In this document: positions 17,043 to 25,102 of the stretch, one piece after another
Numbering within the stretch: position 1 is the first letter of the stretch
Layout of the letters: the number at the start of each line of letters is the position of its first letter
Source of the DNA: Streptomyces ruber
GTDB lineage: Bacteria > Actinomycetota > Actinomycetes > Streptomycetales > Streptomycetaceae
Reading direction: 5' to 3'
Assembly (NCBI RefSeq): GCF_014648075.1
Contig: NZ_BMQK01000007.1
Location: 230,701 to 294,700, forward strand
DNA length: 64,000 nt
The notes under the pieces: model-generated
Databases searched by the model: none
What the model was told of the DNA's origin: nothing
The model's input: only the letters and a program-made list of their open reading frames with translations
Made by a program: the position numbers and the translations under genes

Positions 17043-17079
17043 TTGGCAACAGTCCCGTCCGGCCGCGTAATCTCGCGGG
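17043..17079 (+). promoter_or_regulatory. Promoter for a leaderless small gene
   Basis: TTGGCA (17043-17048) and TAATCT (17068-17073) are separated by 19 bases. The GTG start at 17080 lies six bases past the -10, so transcription and translation probably start together. Confidence 0.45.
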
Positions 17080-17391
17080 GTGCTTGATACGACGCCGCTG
17101 ACCCGCGCTGTGGAACACTTCGCCGACCGGCTCAGGGCCGCCCCGCAGAGCCGGCTGCAACGGAGTGCCGCGGCCGAGGCGCTCGGCCTGGCCAGGGAGC
17201 TGGCACGGCGGGCCCAGCAGGTGGAGGAACCCGGGAGGGAACCCCGGGTGATGCCCGACGCCGGCATGTTCGCCGCCGCCGACCAGATCACCGTCGCCGG
17301 ACACGATCTCGCCCTCGTCCTCCGGGACGAGGGCGAACTGGAGGCGGCCGTGGCGCTCGTGGAGGAGGCGCAGAAGCGCGCCGGGGTGTGA
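17080..17391 (+). CDS. Small helical hypothetical protein
   Basis: A 103-residue protein I do not recognise beyond Streptomyces. It is mostly helical and Ala/Arg/Glu-rich, with a conserved-looking centre EPRVMPDAGMFAAADQITVAGHDL and a C-terminal helix. It has no signal peptide, membrane helix or cysteine. It starts at GTG with no ribosome-binding site but a well-placed promoter, and third-position GC is high, supporting a real gene. Confidence 0.7.
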   Translation: MLDTTPLTRAVEHFADRLRAAPQSRLQRSAAAEALGLARELARRAQQVEEPGREPRVMPDAGMFAAADQITVAGHDLALVLRDEGELEAAVALVEEAQKRAGV

Positions 17392-17451
17392 CGGTCGCGG
17401 CGGCCGCCGGGAGTCTGCCCGCCGCAGCGACGGGCGCCGGGAGTGCGGCCG

Positions 17452-18249
17452 CTACAGCGACGCGATGACGCGGTCCGCCAGGATGTAGACGTTCTCCTCG
17501 CCGCAGCGGAACGTCAGCGTGTACGCGCCCGACACGCCCGAGCCGCCCAGCAGGACCGGGGTCCCTCCGGCGCGCAGGGCCGCGGCCAGGCGTTCCGCGG
17601 TCTCCCGGTGGCCGGGGGTCATGCACAGGGTCGTGCCGTCGGCGAACACGTAGACGTCCAGGGTGCCGAGCGGGCCGGGGCGGACGTCCGCGAGCCCGGT
17701 GCGGGCCTCGGCGAGCTCCTCCAGGCAGGCCACCGTGCGCTCGTGGTCGCTCACGACCGGGGACGTCACGGGCACGAAGTCCGGGTGGGAGGGGTGCCGG
17801 CGGCGGGCCGCGGCCAGTTCCGGGGAGTCCCCGGGGAGCTCGTCGTCCTCCGGGTCCGCCTCGGCCGGCGGCTTGGGGAGGTCCAGACCCGCGAAGTCCG
17901 CCTGGCGCGGCAAGAAGATCTCGCTGTCGGGCAGGCCCAGCAGGGAGGGCGCGTCGGAGACGTCGCGCGCGTCCTGGGCGGCCCAGAACGCGCGGGCCTC
18001 CGCCAGTTCGCGCTCCCGTTCCTCGGCGAGCGCCTCGGCGACGGCGGCGCGTATCTCGTCCGTGTCGGAGGCCGTGCGGGCGGCGGGGACGGAGGCGCGC
18101 TCGGCCGTGGCCGCGAGGCGGCTCTCGGCGAGTTCGGTGTGCAGGGCCGCGACCTGTCGGCGCAGCGTCCGCAGGGCGCGCAGGACGGCGACGCCCACGG
18201 CCGCCGCGGCGACCGTGGTGAGCAGCAGAGCTATCGGCATGGCGCTCAC
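17452..18249 (-). CDS. Membrane-anchored hypothetical protein
   Basis: A 265-residue protein with one N-terminal membrane helix (PIALLLTTVAAAAVGVAVL, about 5-23), then a basic stretch and a helical, possibly coiled region (about 25-90, Arg/Glu/Ala-rich). An acidic Pro-rich linker (about 125-145, EADPEDDELPGDSPE) leads to a compact C-terminal domain (about 165-265) with GTLDVYVFADGTTLCMTPGH and GAYTLTFRCGEENVYIL. I do not recognise the domain. GTG 18249 has GGGAG seven bases upstream. A cytoplasmic C-terminus is likely from the positive residues after the helix. Confidence 0.7.
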   Translation of the reverse strand: MSAMPIALLLTTVAAAAVGVAVLRALRTLRRQVAALHTELAESRLAATAERASVPAARTASDTDEIRAAVAEALAEERERELAEARAFWAAQDARDVSDAPSLLGLPDSEIFLPRQADFAGLDLPKPPAEADPEDDELPGDSPELAAARRRHPSHPDFVPVTSPVVSDHERTVACLEELAEARTGLADVRPGPLGTLDVYVFADGTTLCMTPGHRETAERLAAALRAGGTPVLLGGSGVSGAYTLTFRCGEENVYILADRVIASL

Positions 18250-18538
18250 TGACGTACTCCCGGTGTGAAGTCGACCCTCGACTTCCTACATCAGCTTGAA
18301 GGGCGGACTAACCAGCTGTCAGTGCGTAACGTCACATAACGGACACGAATCCGGGGGGTCGTCATCCGGTTAAACGGCCGTGACCTGCGCGTTGAGCTCC
18401 CCCGGGGAGGTAGGTCACAGCCTGAGGGAGATTGGATCACAAAACGACCCGGAACCCCTGCCGTGCAGAGGTCCCGGGCCAAAGGATCACGCAACGTCCG
18501 ACGGGGGTGACCCTGTGCTTCCGTTGTGCTCCGTGTCC

Positions 18539-19759
18539 TCAGCTCAGCCGCTCGACGACCATCGCCATGCCCTGGCCGCCGCCGACGCACATCGTCTCCA
18601 GGCCGAACTGCTTGTCGTGGAACTGGAGCGAATTGATCAGCGTGCCGGTGATCCGGGCGCCGGTCATGCCGAAGGGGTGGCCCACGGCGATGGCGCCGCC
18701 GTTGACGTTCAGCTTGTCGAGCGGGATGCCGAGGTCGCGGTAGGAGGGGATCACCTGCGCGGCGAACGCCTCGTTGATCTCGACCAGGTCGATGTCGTCG
18801 ATGGTCAGCCCCGCCCGCCCGAGCGCCTGCCTGCTGGCCTCGACCGGGCCGTACCCCATGATCTCGGGGGACAGGGCCGAGACGCCGGTGGACACGATCC
18901 GCGCCAGCGGCGTGATGCCGAGCTCGCGCGCCTTGGTGTCGGACATGATCACGAGGGCGGCGGCGCCGTCGTTCAGCGGGCAGCAGTTGCCGGCGGTGAT
19001 CCGTCCGTCGGGCCGGAAGACGGGCTTCAGCCCCGCCACGCCCTCCCTCGTCACACCGGGACGCGGGCCGTCGTCCTTGGTGACGACCGTGCCGTCGGGC
19101 AGCGTGACCGGGGTGATCTCCCGCTCCCAGAAGCCCTTCGCGAGGGCCTGCTCGGCCAGGTTCTGCGAACGGACGCCGAACTCGTCCATCTCCTCGCGGG
19201 TGACGCCCTTCAGCCGGGCCAGGTTCTCGGCGGTCTGGCCCATCGCGATGTACGGGTCGGGCAGCAGGCCGTCCTCGCGCGGGTCGTGCCAGTCGGCGCC
19301 CTCGCTCTCGGCCACGGCGGCCGTACGGGCCTCGGCGTCGGCGAAGAGCGGGTTGTGCGTGTCGGGCAAGCCGTCGGAGGTGCCCTTCACGCTGCGGCTG
19401 ACCATCTCGACGCCCGCCGAGACGAACACGTCGCCCTCACCGGCCTTGATCGCGTGCAGGGCCATGCGGGACGTCTGGAGCGACGAGGAGCAGTAACGGG
19501 TGACCGTGCAGCCCGGGAGGTGGTCCATGCCCATCTGCACGGCGACGATCCGGCCCAGGTTGTGGCCCTGCTCGCCGCCGGGCAGACCGCAGCCGAGCAT
19601 CAGGTCGTCGATGTCCTTCGGGTCCAGCTCCGGGACCTTGGCCAGGGCCGCCTGGATGATCGTGGCGGTCAGGTCGTCCGGGCGCAGGTCCTTCAGGGAG
19701 CCCTTGAAAGCGCGGCCGATGGGGGAGCGGGCGGCTGAGACGATGACGGCTTCGGGCAT
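18539..19759 (-). CDS. Acetyl-CoA C-acyltransferase (thiolase)
   Basis: A 406-residue thiolase of the FadA type, for the last step of beta-oxidation or for acetoacetyl-CoA formation. The nucleophilic cysteine is in TVTRYCSSSLQ (residue 90). The catalytic His is in GGAIAVGHPFGMTGAR, and the second Cys is in the C-terminal CVGGGQGMAMVVE. NEAFAAQ, which orders the oxyanion hole, is intact. The start is ATG 19759 with GGAG five bases upstream; the GTG just before it is less likely. A TetR-like AAGCGCTT motif lies about 115 bases upstream. The thiolase - SGNH hydrolase - cbs grouping is also found in M. tuberculosis (fadA3 region). Confidence 0.94.
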   Translation of the reverse strand: MPEAVIVSAARSPIGRAFKGSLKDLRPDDLTATIIQAALAKVPELDPKDIDDLMLGCGLPGGEQGHNLGRIVAVQMGMDHLPGCTVTRYCSSSLQTSRMALHAIKAGEGDVFVSAGVEMVSRSVKGTSDGLPDTHNPLFADAEARTAAVAESEGADWHDPREDGLLPDPYIAMGQTAENLARLKGVTREEMDEFGVRSQNLAEQALAKGFWEREITPVTLPDGTVVTKDDGPRPGVTREGVAGLKPVFRPDGRITAGNCCPLNDGAAALVIMSDTKARELGITPLARIVSTGVSALSPEIMGYGPVEASRQALGRAGLTIDDIDLVEINEAFAAQVIPSYRDLGIPLDKLNVNGGAIAVGHPFGMTGARITGTLINSLQFHDKQFGLETMCVGGGQGMAMVVERLS

Positions 19760-19872
19760 CACGGCTCCATTGGCGTGGACGGGTGCGGGCGACAGCGGGA
19801 CTGCGAGGGAAGTTACCCCTACGTACGGTCGGGGTCACGGGTGCCGGGGTGTGACACCGGCCGCACTTTTCT

Positions 19873-19884
19873 AAGCGCTTGCTT
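19873..19884 (-). promoter_or_regulatory. AAGCGCTTGCTT candidate operator of the thiolase gene
   Basis: AAGCGCTT is a perfect 8-base palindrome extended by GCTT, in a T-rich patch unlike the surrounding DNA. TetR-type regulators of acyl-CoA genes bind such short AGC-rich palindromes, but no regulator gene is adjacent. Confidence 0.3.
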
Positions 19885-19920
19885 TCTTTCCCTCCGTCGG
19901 CCTCCCCGGTGGGTGTGCCG

Positions 19921-20970
19921 TCAGGTGGACCGGTCGGCGGCCGCCGTCGGGGCCGGGTCGGACGCCGGGACGCGCCGGCGCCGACGGCGCTTGAGGAGGG
20001 CCCAGGGGCCGCGCGGGCCCGCGGGCATGGCCGCCGCGACCTCCGTGCCCGCCTCGGACGCGGCCTCGGCGGCGGCCCGCGCCACCGGCAGGAAGCCCTC
20101 GCGGCGGGCGAGGTCCGGGCGCTCCTCCTCGGCCGGCCAGAGGCCGAGGGCTGCGCAGACCGAGGGCAGGACCGCCATCGAGGCCGTGGCGTACCCCTCG
20201 GCCGACGGGTGGTAGTTGTCCGGGCCGAACAGCTCCCGCGGGTTCTCCGCGAACTCCGGGCCCAGCAGATCGCCCAGCGAGACGGTCCGGCCGCCCTGTT
20301 CCACCGTGCCGATCGTCTGCGCCGCGGCCAGCTGCCGGGACGCCCGGCGGGCCAGCCAGCGCAGGGGCTGCTGCACCGGTTCGATCGTGCCCAGGTCGGG
20401 ACAGGTGCCCACGACCACCTCGGCGCCCGCGGTGCGCAGCCTGCGGACGGCCGCCGAGAGGTGGCGGACCGAGCGGGTGGGCGGCATCCGGTGGGTGACG
20501 TCGTTGGCGCCGATCATGATGACGCAGATGTCCGGGACCGGCTCCTGCCCGGGTTCGGCGAGGACCAGGGACACCTGGCGCTCCAGGTCGTCCGACTGGG
20601 CCCCGGGGAGGGCCACGTTACGCAGGAGCACGGGGCGCTCCGCCACCGCCGCGAGTCCCGCGGCCAGCAGCGCGCCCGGCGTCTGGCGCGCGCGGTGCAC
20701 GCCCTGCCCGGCGGCCGTGGAGTCGCCGAGCAGGGTGAGCCGCAGCGGGGGTTCGTCCGGCTCGCCCGGATCGCCGTACGCCTGCCCGTACAGGCCCTCC
20801 GCGCTCGGCGGGTGTGGGCTCACCCCGTTGCCGACGTGCCGTTTGGCCAGCCGCACCTCCGCCAGCAGCAGGCCCGCGGCCGCCGCGCCCAGCAGTCCGA
20901 GGCCGCTGCCTCCGTATGCCGCACCCGCAGCGATCCGCCGGGCGACCCGCGCCCTCGACATGCTCGTCAT
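19921..20970 (-). CDS. Membrane-anchored SGNH/GDSL hydrolase
   Basis: A 349-residue serine esterase/lipase-like protein. An N-terminal membrane anchor (about 12-38) precedes the SGNH core: block I LLGDSTAAGQG with the nucleophilic Ser, block III IGANDVTHR with Gly/Asn of the oxyanion hole, and block V DNYHPSAEGY with the catalytic Asp/His pair. A basic tail KRRRRRR lies near the C-terminus. It corresponds in position and type to the exported esterase next to cbs in mycobacteria (Rv1075c-like). The start at 20970 uses a rather distant GGAAGG; 20961 is an alternative. The natural ester is unknown. Confidence 0.87.
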   Translation of the reverse strand: MTSMSRARVARRIAAGAAYGGSGLGLLGAAAAGLLLAEVRLAKRHVGNGVSPHPPSAEGLYGQAYGDPGEPDEPPLRLTLLGDSTAAGQGVHRARQTPGALLAAGLAAVAERPVLLRNVALPGAQSDDLERQVSLVLAEPGQEPVPDICVIMIGANDVTHRMPPTRSVRHLSAAVRRLRTAGAEVVVGTCPDLGTIEPVQQPLRWLARRASRQLAAAQTIGTVEQGGRTVSLGDLLGPEFAENPRELFGPDNYHPSAEGYATASMAVLPSVCAALGLWPAEEERPDLARREGFLPVARAAAEAASEAGTEVAAAMPAGPRGPWALLKRRRRRRVPASDPAPTAAADRST

Positions 20971-21115
20971 GCGTCGCCGCCACCTTCCCGTAGCCGTACA
21001 CCCACTCCTTGCCCCGCCAGGGCCGTCGGCCAATCGCGACGGGGCGTGTCCCCACGAAGGGGGGCATAGGCTGGCGGAACCCAGTTCCGTCCCTTACGCA
21101 GCTCCGGAGACAACG

Positions 21116-22507
21116 GTGCACTTCCACGACTCGATGATCAGCCTGGTCGGCAACACCCCGCTGGTGAGGCTCAACAACGTGACCGCGGGCATCCAGGCGA
21201 CCGTGCTCGCGAAGGTCGAGTACTTCAACCCGGGCGGCTCCGTGAAGGACCGCATCGCCCTGCGCATGATCGAGGCGGCCGAGAAGAGCGGCGAGCTGAA
21301 GCCGGGCGGCACGATCATCGAACCCACCAGCGGAAACACCGGTGTGGGGCTGGCCATCGTGGCCCAGCAGAAGGGGTACAAGTGCGTCTTCGTGTGCCCC
21401 GACAAGGTGAGCACCGACAAGATCAACGTGCTGCGCGCCTACGGGGCCGAGGTCGTGGTCTGCCCCACCGCCGTGGACCCGGAGCACCCCGACTCCTACT
21501 ACAACGTCTCCGACCGGCTGGTCCGCGAGATCCCGAACGCGTGGAAGCCCGACCAGTACTCCAACCCGAACAACCCCCTCTCGCACTACCACTCCACCGG
21601 TCCCGAGCTGTGGGAGCAGACCGAGGGGCGGATCACGCACTTCGTCGCCGGCGTGGGCACCGGCGGCACCATCTCGGGCACCGGCCGGTACCTCAAGGAG
21701 GTCAGTGACGGGAAGGTGCAGGTCATCGGCGCCGACCCGGAGGGATCGGTGTACTCCGGCGGGTCCGGGCGGCCGTACCTGGTCGAGGGGGTCGGCGAGG
21801 ACTTCTGGCCGACGGCGTACGACCGGACCGTCGCGGACGAGATCGTGGCCGTGTCCGACAAGGACTCCTTCCAGATGACCCGGCGCCTCGCCAGGGAGGA
21901 GGGCCTGCTGGTGGGCGGCTCCTGCGGCATGGCCGTGGTGGGTGCGCTGCGGGTCGCCGAGCGGCTCGGCCCCGACGACGTGGTGGTCGTGCTGCTGCCG
22001 GACGGCGGACGCGGCTACCTCAGCAAGATCTTCAACGACGAGTGGATGGCGGACTACGGCTTCCTGGAGGACGAGGGTCCCAGCGCGCGCGTCGGTGACG
22101 TACTGCACGACAAGGAGGGCGGCTCCATCCCCTCGCTCGTCCACATGCACCCCGAGGAGACGGTGGGTCAGGCGATCGACGTACTGCGCGAGTACGGCGT
22201 CTCGCAGATGCCGATCGTGAAGCCGGGCGCCGGGCACCCGGACGTGATGGCCGCCGAGGTCATCGGGTCGGTCGTCGAACGGGAGCTGCTGGACGCGCTG
22301 TTCGCCAAGCGCGCGTCGCTCGAGGACCCCCTGGACAAGCACATGTCGGCGCCGCTGCCGCAGGTGGGCTCCGGTGAGCCGCTGGCGGACCTGATGACCG
22401 TGCTGGGCACCGCGGACGCCGCGATCGTGCTGGTCGAGGGCAAGCCGACCGGCGTGGTCAGCAGGCAGGACCTGCTGGCGTTCCTGGCCAAGGGCGCGGG
22501 CAAGTAG
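21116..22507 (+). CDS. cbs: Cystathionine beta-synthase
   Basis: A 463-residue PLP enzyme joining serine and homocysteine in reverse transsulfuration. The Schiff-base lysine is in NPGGSVKDR (Lys44), the PLP asparagine loop is TSGNTGVG, and the phosphate-binding loop is GVGTGGTISGTG. Unlike cysteine synthases it has two C-terminal CBS domains (about 337-463), as in M. tuberculosis Cbs. The frame stays open far upstream, but GTG 21116 has CGGAGA before it and starts exactly at the conserved HDSMISLVGNTPLVRL. It is divergent from the SGNH hydrolase gene. Confidence 0.94.
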   Translation: MHFHDSMISLVGNTPLVRLNNVTAGIQATVLAKVEYFNPGGSVKDRIALRMIEAAEKSGELKPGGTIIEPTSGNTGVGLAIVAQQKGYKCVFVCPDKVSTDKINVLRAYGAEVVVCPTAVDPEHPDSYYNVSDRLVREIPNAWKPDQYSNPNNPLSHYHSTGPELWEQTEGRITHFVAGVGTGGTISGTGRYLKEVSDGKVQVIGADPEGSVYSGGSGRPYLVEGVGEDFWPTAYDRTVADEIVAVSDKDSFQMTRRLAREEGLLVGGSCGMAVVGALRVAERLGPDDVVVVLLPDGGRGYLSKIFNDEWMADYGFLEDEGPSARVGDVLHDKEGGSIPSLVHMHPEETVGQAIDVLREYGVSQMPIVKPGAGHPDVMAAEVIGSVVERELLDALFAKRASLEDPLDKHMSAPLPQVGSGEPLADLMTVLGTADAAIVLVEGKPTGVVSRQDLLAFLAKGAGK

Positions 22508-22798
22508 GGACGCGGAGGGTGCGGGCGTTCGTGCCTGGCGTTCGTGCCGGGTCTGCCGGTGCGAATTTCGCACAAGTGGTACGAGCGCGTCACGTCCACG
22601 CAGCACCCGCTTAACACGGGTCCGGCACATTGGTGGATGTCGGCAGGGATGAGGAAAGCACCGCCCAGGCGTTCAGCGCCGGGGAGGCTCCCCATCCGGG
22701 CCGGCACCGAAACGGTGTCGAGGACCTCCGGAGCGGCTCCCGGACCTCCTGGATGCCAGGACGCGCAAGGCCGGGCGCTGACCAGGCCCGCGTCCCCC
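22508..22798. other. Spacer after cbs
   Basis: No gene that I can support; open frames here are low-complexity shadows. Nothing repetitive or operator-like stands out before the terminator at 22799. Confidence 0.4.
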
Positions 22799-22851
22799 GC
22801 GGGGACCGCCGTCGTCCCGCCCCCCGGTGACGGGGGTGCGGCGGTCCCCGC
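22799..22851. terminator. Bidirectional terminator after cbs
   Basis: GCGGGGACCGCC (22799-22810) pairs perfectly with GGCGGTCCCCGC (22840-22851), with an inner C5/G5 hairpin. It lies between convergent genes. Confidence 0.75.
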
Positions 22852-22867
22852 GCACAATCCCTCGCCC

Positions 22868-23296
22868 CTACTCCGCCCAGTCGGAGTCCTCCGACGCGCT
22901 CCGGCGCCTACGTGAGCTGCCGCGCAGGGCCCAGGCCAGGTTGACGCCGACGATGCCCGCCCAGGTCACCAGCAGGCCATCCAACTCCGCGGTACCGCCG
23001 CCTATGCCGGACAGCGGTATCGCGAGGACCAGGGAGACGACCGGAAAGCCGAAGCGCTCCCCCCAGGAGTCGGTGGACGACCGCGGTGCACGGGTGCCGC
23101 GCGTCACCGTCATCCGCTGCTCGGCGAGCCGGCGCCGCACCCGGCGGTCCACCGTGCCGTCCAGGCGCTGCTCGACCTTCTCCAGGAACGAGTCGACCAG
23201 CGCCGACTCGTACTCCTCACCCAGTTCCCTGCGGGCCTGCAGGGTGGCGGAGAGTTCCTTCTTGAGTTCGGCGTCGCGGGCTCCAGTACCGGTCAT
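22868..23296 (-). CDS. Small membrane protein with N-terminal coiled coil
   Basis: A 142-residue protein of unknown function. A charged helical N-terminal half (about 1-70, with ELKKELSATLQARRELGEEY and EKVEQRLDGTVDRRVRRRL) is followed by two hydrophobic helices (about 83-98 and 103-122) and a basic/acidic tail. The pattern (a helical segment with RR-rich motifs, then two membrane helices) recurs in actinobacterial proteins annotated only as integral membrane. ATG 23296 has GGTGAG upstream; GTG 23305 is an alternative. Confidence 0.7.
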   Translation of the reverse strand: MTGTGARDAELKKELSATLQARRELGEEYESALVDSFLEKVEQRLDGTVDRRVRRRLAEQRMTVTRGTRAPRSSTDSWGERFGFPVVSLVLAIPLSGIGGGTAELDGLLVTWAGIVGVNLAWALRGSSRRRRSASEDSDWAE

Positions 23297-23369
23297 GCGG
23301 CTCACCGTAGGCGTGGCAGGGCCACCAAGGCACTGGGGCTAACCCCCGTCTTCACGGCCCTTGCGAGGG

Positions 23370-23387
23370 CTGCATAGGCTCATGCAG
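23370..23387. promoter_or_regulatory. Palindrome upstream of the RpiR regulator
   Basis: CTGCAT (23370-23375) and ATGCAG (23382-23387) are inverted repeats with a six-base spacer, 94 bases before the regulator start and just upstream of a possible -10 (TACACT, 23405-23410). Autoregulation is a guess. Confidence 0.35.
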
Positions 23388-23480
23388 GGCCGGTGGTGGC
23401 TGAATACACTGGCTAGTGCGGGGCCGTACCGGCGGTTACCGAGTGCCGGCGGTCACCGATCACTGGAGGGGAACCACGTC

Positions 23481-24323
23481 ATGAGCGCGACCGACAGCCC
23501 TGCCGCGCGTCTGCAGGCGCTCTTCGAGGGGCACCGGCTGACGCCGACCCAGCGGCGCATCGCGCACAGCATGGTGCGGCGGGCCGCGGAGGTGCCGTTC
23601 CTGTCGAGCGTGGAACTCGCCGAGCTCGCCGGCGTCAGCCAGCCGTCCGTCACCCGCTTCGCGGTCGCCCTCGGCTTCGACGGCTACCCGGCGCTGCGCC
23701 GGCACCTGCGCGAGGTCGCGCCCGCCGGGACCGCCGCGGACACGGCGTCGTACAACGAGTACCAGCAGGCCGTCGAGGCCGAGATCGAGAACCTGCGGCA
23801 CCTCGCCCAGGTCCTCGCCGACCCGGCGCCGGTCATGCGGGCGGGGCGGCTGCTGGCCGCCTCGTCACCCCTGCCGGTGCTCGGGCTGCGCGCGGCCGCC
23901 GCCCAGGCGCACGGCTTCGCGTACTTCGCCGCGAAGGTGCATCCGGACGTCCGGCTGCTGAACGAGGGCGGCTCGATGCTGCACGACCGGATCGACGCGG
24001 CGGTGACCGCCGGGGCGAGTGCCCTGCTGTGCTTCGCGCTGCCCCGGCACCCGCGGGAGGCCGTGGAGACCCTCGTGTACGCGAAGGAGGCCGGGCTGAC
24101 CGTGGTGACGGTGGCCGACTCGGCGTTCGCCCCGGTGGCCAAGGTGTCGGACCACCTGCTGCCGGCCGCCGTCGGCACCGGGCTCGCCTTCGACACGGCG
24201 TGCGCGCCCATGCTGCTGGGGCGGGTGCTGCTGGAGGCGATGTGCGACGACCTGCCGCAGGCCCAGGCGCGGCTGGAGCAGTTCGACGCGCGGGCGGCCG
24301 CGAAGGGGCTGTTCGTCGAGTGA
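23481..24323 (+). CDS. MurR/RpiR family transcriptional regulator
   Basis: A 280-residue regulator. The N-terminal HTH_6 domain (about 1-78) contains the helix-turn-helix LSSVELAELAGVSQPSVTRF. A sugar-isomerase (SIS) domain (about 120-250), which senses a phosphorylated sugar or amino sugar in relatives, shows LGLRAAAAQAHGFAYFAAK and a VVTVADSAFAPVAKVSDHLL stretch. GGAGGGG lies ten bases before ATG 23481. Its neighbours (cbs, a membrane protein) do not reveal the regulon; the hut operon 8 kb away is a possibility without direct support. Confidence 0.9.
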   Translation: MSATDSPAARLQALFEGHRLTPTQRRIAHSMVRRAAEVPFLSSVELAELAGVSQPSVTRFAVALGFDGYPALRRHLREVAPAGTAADTASYNEYQQAVEAEIENLRHLAQVLADPAPVMRAGRLLAASSPLPVLGLRAAAAQAHGFAYFAAKVHPDVRLLNEGGSMLHDRIDAAVTAGASALLCFALPRHPREAVETLVYAKEAGLTVVTVADSAFAPVAKVSDHLLPAAVGTGLAFDTACAPMLLGRVLLEAMCDDLPQAQARLEQFDARAAAKGLFVE

Positions 24324-24373
24324 CGGAGCGGGCCGCGGCGGCGGATCGCGGGGGCCGCGTGCGGGGCGCCGAT

Positions 24374-24406
24374 TCTCAGGCAGATCTCAGATTCGGTGGC
24401 TAGCGT
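24374..24406 (+). promoter_or_regulatory. Promoter with 11-bp-spaced direct repeats
   Basis: TCTCAG occurs at 24374-24379 and 24385-24390, exactly one helical turn apart, just upstream of a -10 TAGCGT (24401-24406). This is the usual layout of an OmpR/PhoB-class response-regulator site covering the -35. Confidence 0.45.
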
Positions 24407-24484
24407 GCCGCCGCAGAGACGAAAGAGACGAAGAGGTCCGGCGTACGGCTGGACGTACGTCCCGAGTGGCCGAGGAGGCGGAAC

Positions 24485-25066
24485 GTGGCGCGCGGAGGAC
24501 AGGGGCTGGCGCGGGTGGCCGTTGTCGTGAGGGCGGGGGCCGCCCCCCTGTGGTGGCTCGGGGTGTTCGCGGCCGGGATCAGCGTGCTGGTACCGGGCCT
24601 GACCGGGCGGCGCATCGGGGTACTGGCCGGGACCGCGCTCTTCCTGGTCGCGGCGGCCGTGGTGGCCGGTGTGCGGCGCAAGCGGTACACCGAGCTGGCG
24701 CGGGCGGCCGCCCGGGCCGGCAAGCACGACGTGCTCCAGGACCGGTGGGTGACCGTACGGAACTGGCGGCGCGGGCACCGCTGGTGGCTGCTGCTCGCCT
24801 TCCTGGCCGCGCTGGGCAGCGGGTTCGCCGTGCCGGCCGCCGGAGGGATGCTGCTCGCCGCCACCGGCGCCGGGCTGTGGCTCAGGGCGGCGTGGATCGG
24901 GCGCCTGGAGCGCTCGGAGGACGCGCTGCTCTGGGTGCGGGTCGACTGGCTGCGACGGGGCGGCGGGCCCGTCGGCAAGCGGGTGAGGGCGTACCGGGCC
25001 ACGGGGGTGGCCGCGGGGGACGCGGCACCCGGAGGCGGGCGGCGGGTCGCGCTCGCCGCCCGCTGA
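24485..25066 (+). CDS. Four-helix membrane protein of unknown function
   Basis: A 193-residue protein with paired hydrophobic segments at about 21-38 and 44-62 and again at about 98-112 and 116-132, a basic first loop (RRKRYTELARAAARAGKHD), and a basic C-terminus. I do not recognise the family. GTG 24485 has GGAGG ten bases upstream. A promoter with direct repeats precedes it, suggesting regulated expression. It is convergent with the permease gene. Confidence 0.65.
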   Translation: MARGGQGLARVAVVVRAGAAPLWWLGVFAAGISVLVPGLTGRRIGVLAGTALFLVAAAVVAGVRRKRYTELARAAARAGKHDVLQDRWVTVRNWRRGHRWWLLLAFLAALGSGFAVPAAGGMLLAATGAGLWLRAAWIGRLERSEDALLWVRVDWLRRGGGPVGKRVRAYRATGVAAGDAAPGGGRRVALAAR

Positions 25067-25102
25067 CGGACTCTCCGGGGAAGGTGCCCGGTGGGCCGTC
25101 AG
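25063..25102. terminator. Weak hairpin between convergent genes
   Basis: CTGACGG (25063-25069) pairs with CCGTCAG (25096-25102), overlapping both stop codons. The stem is short and the loop large, so termination is only possible. Confidence 0.3.

Noticed and set aside
23481..24323. RpiR regulator as the hut repressor
   Set aside because: Distance, and the difference between CTGCAT-N6-ATGCAG near its gene and CCTATTCA-N13-TGAATAGG at hut, give no positive support.
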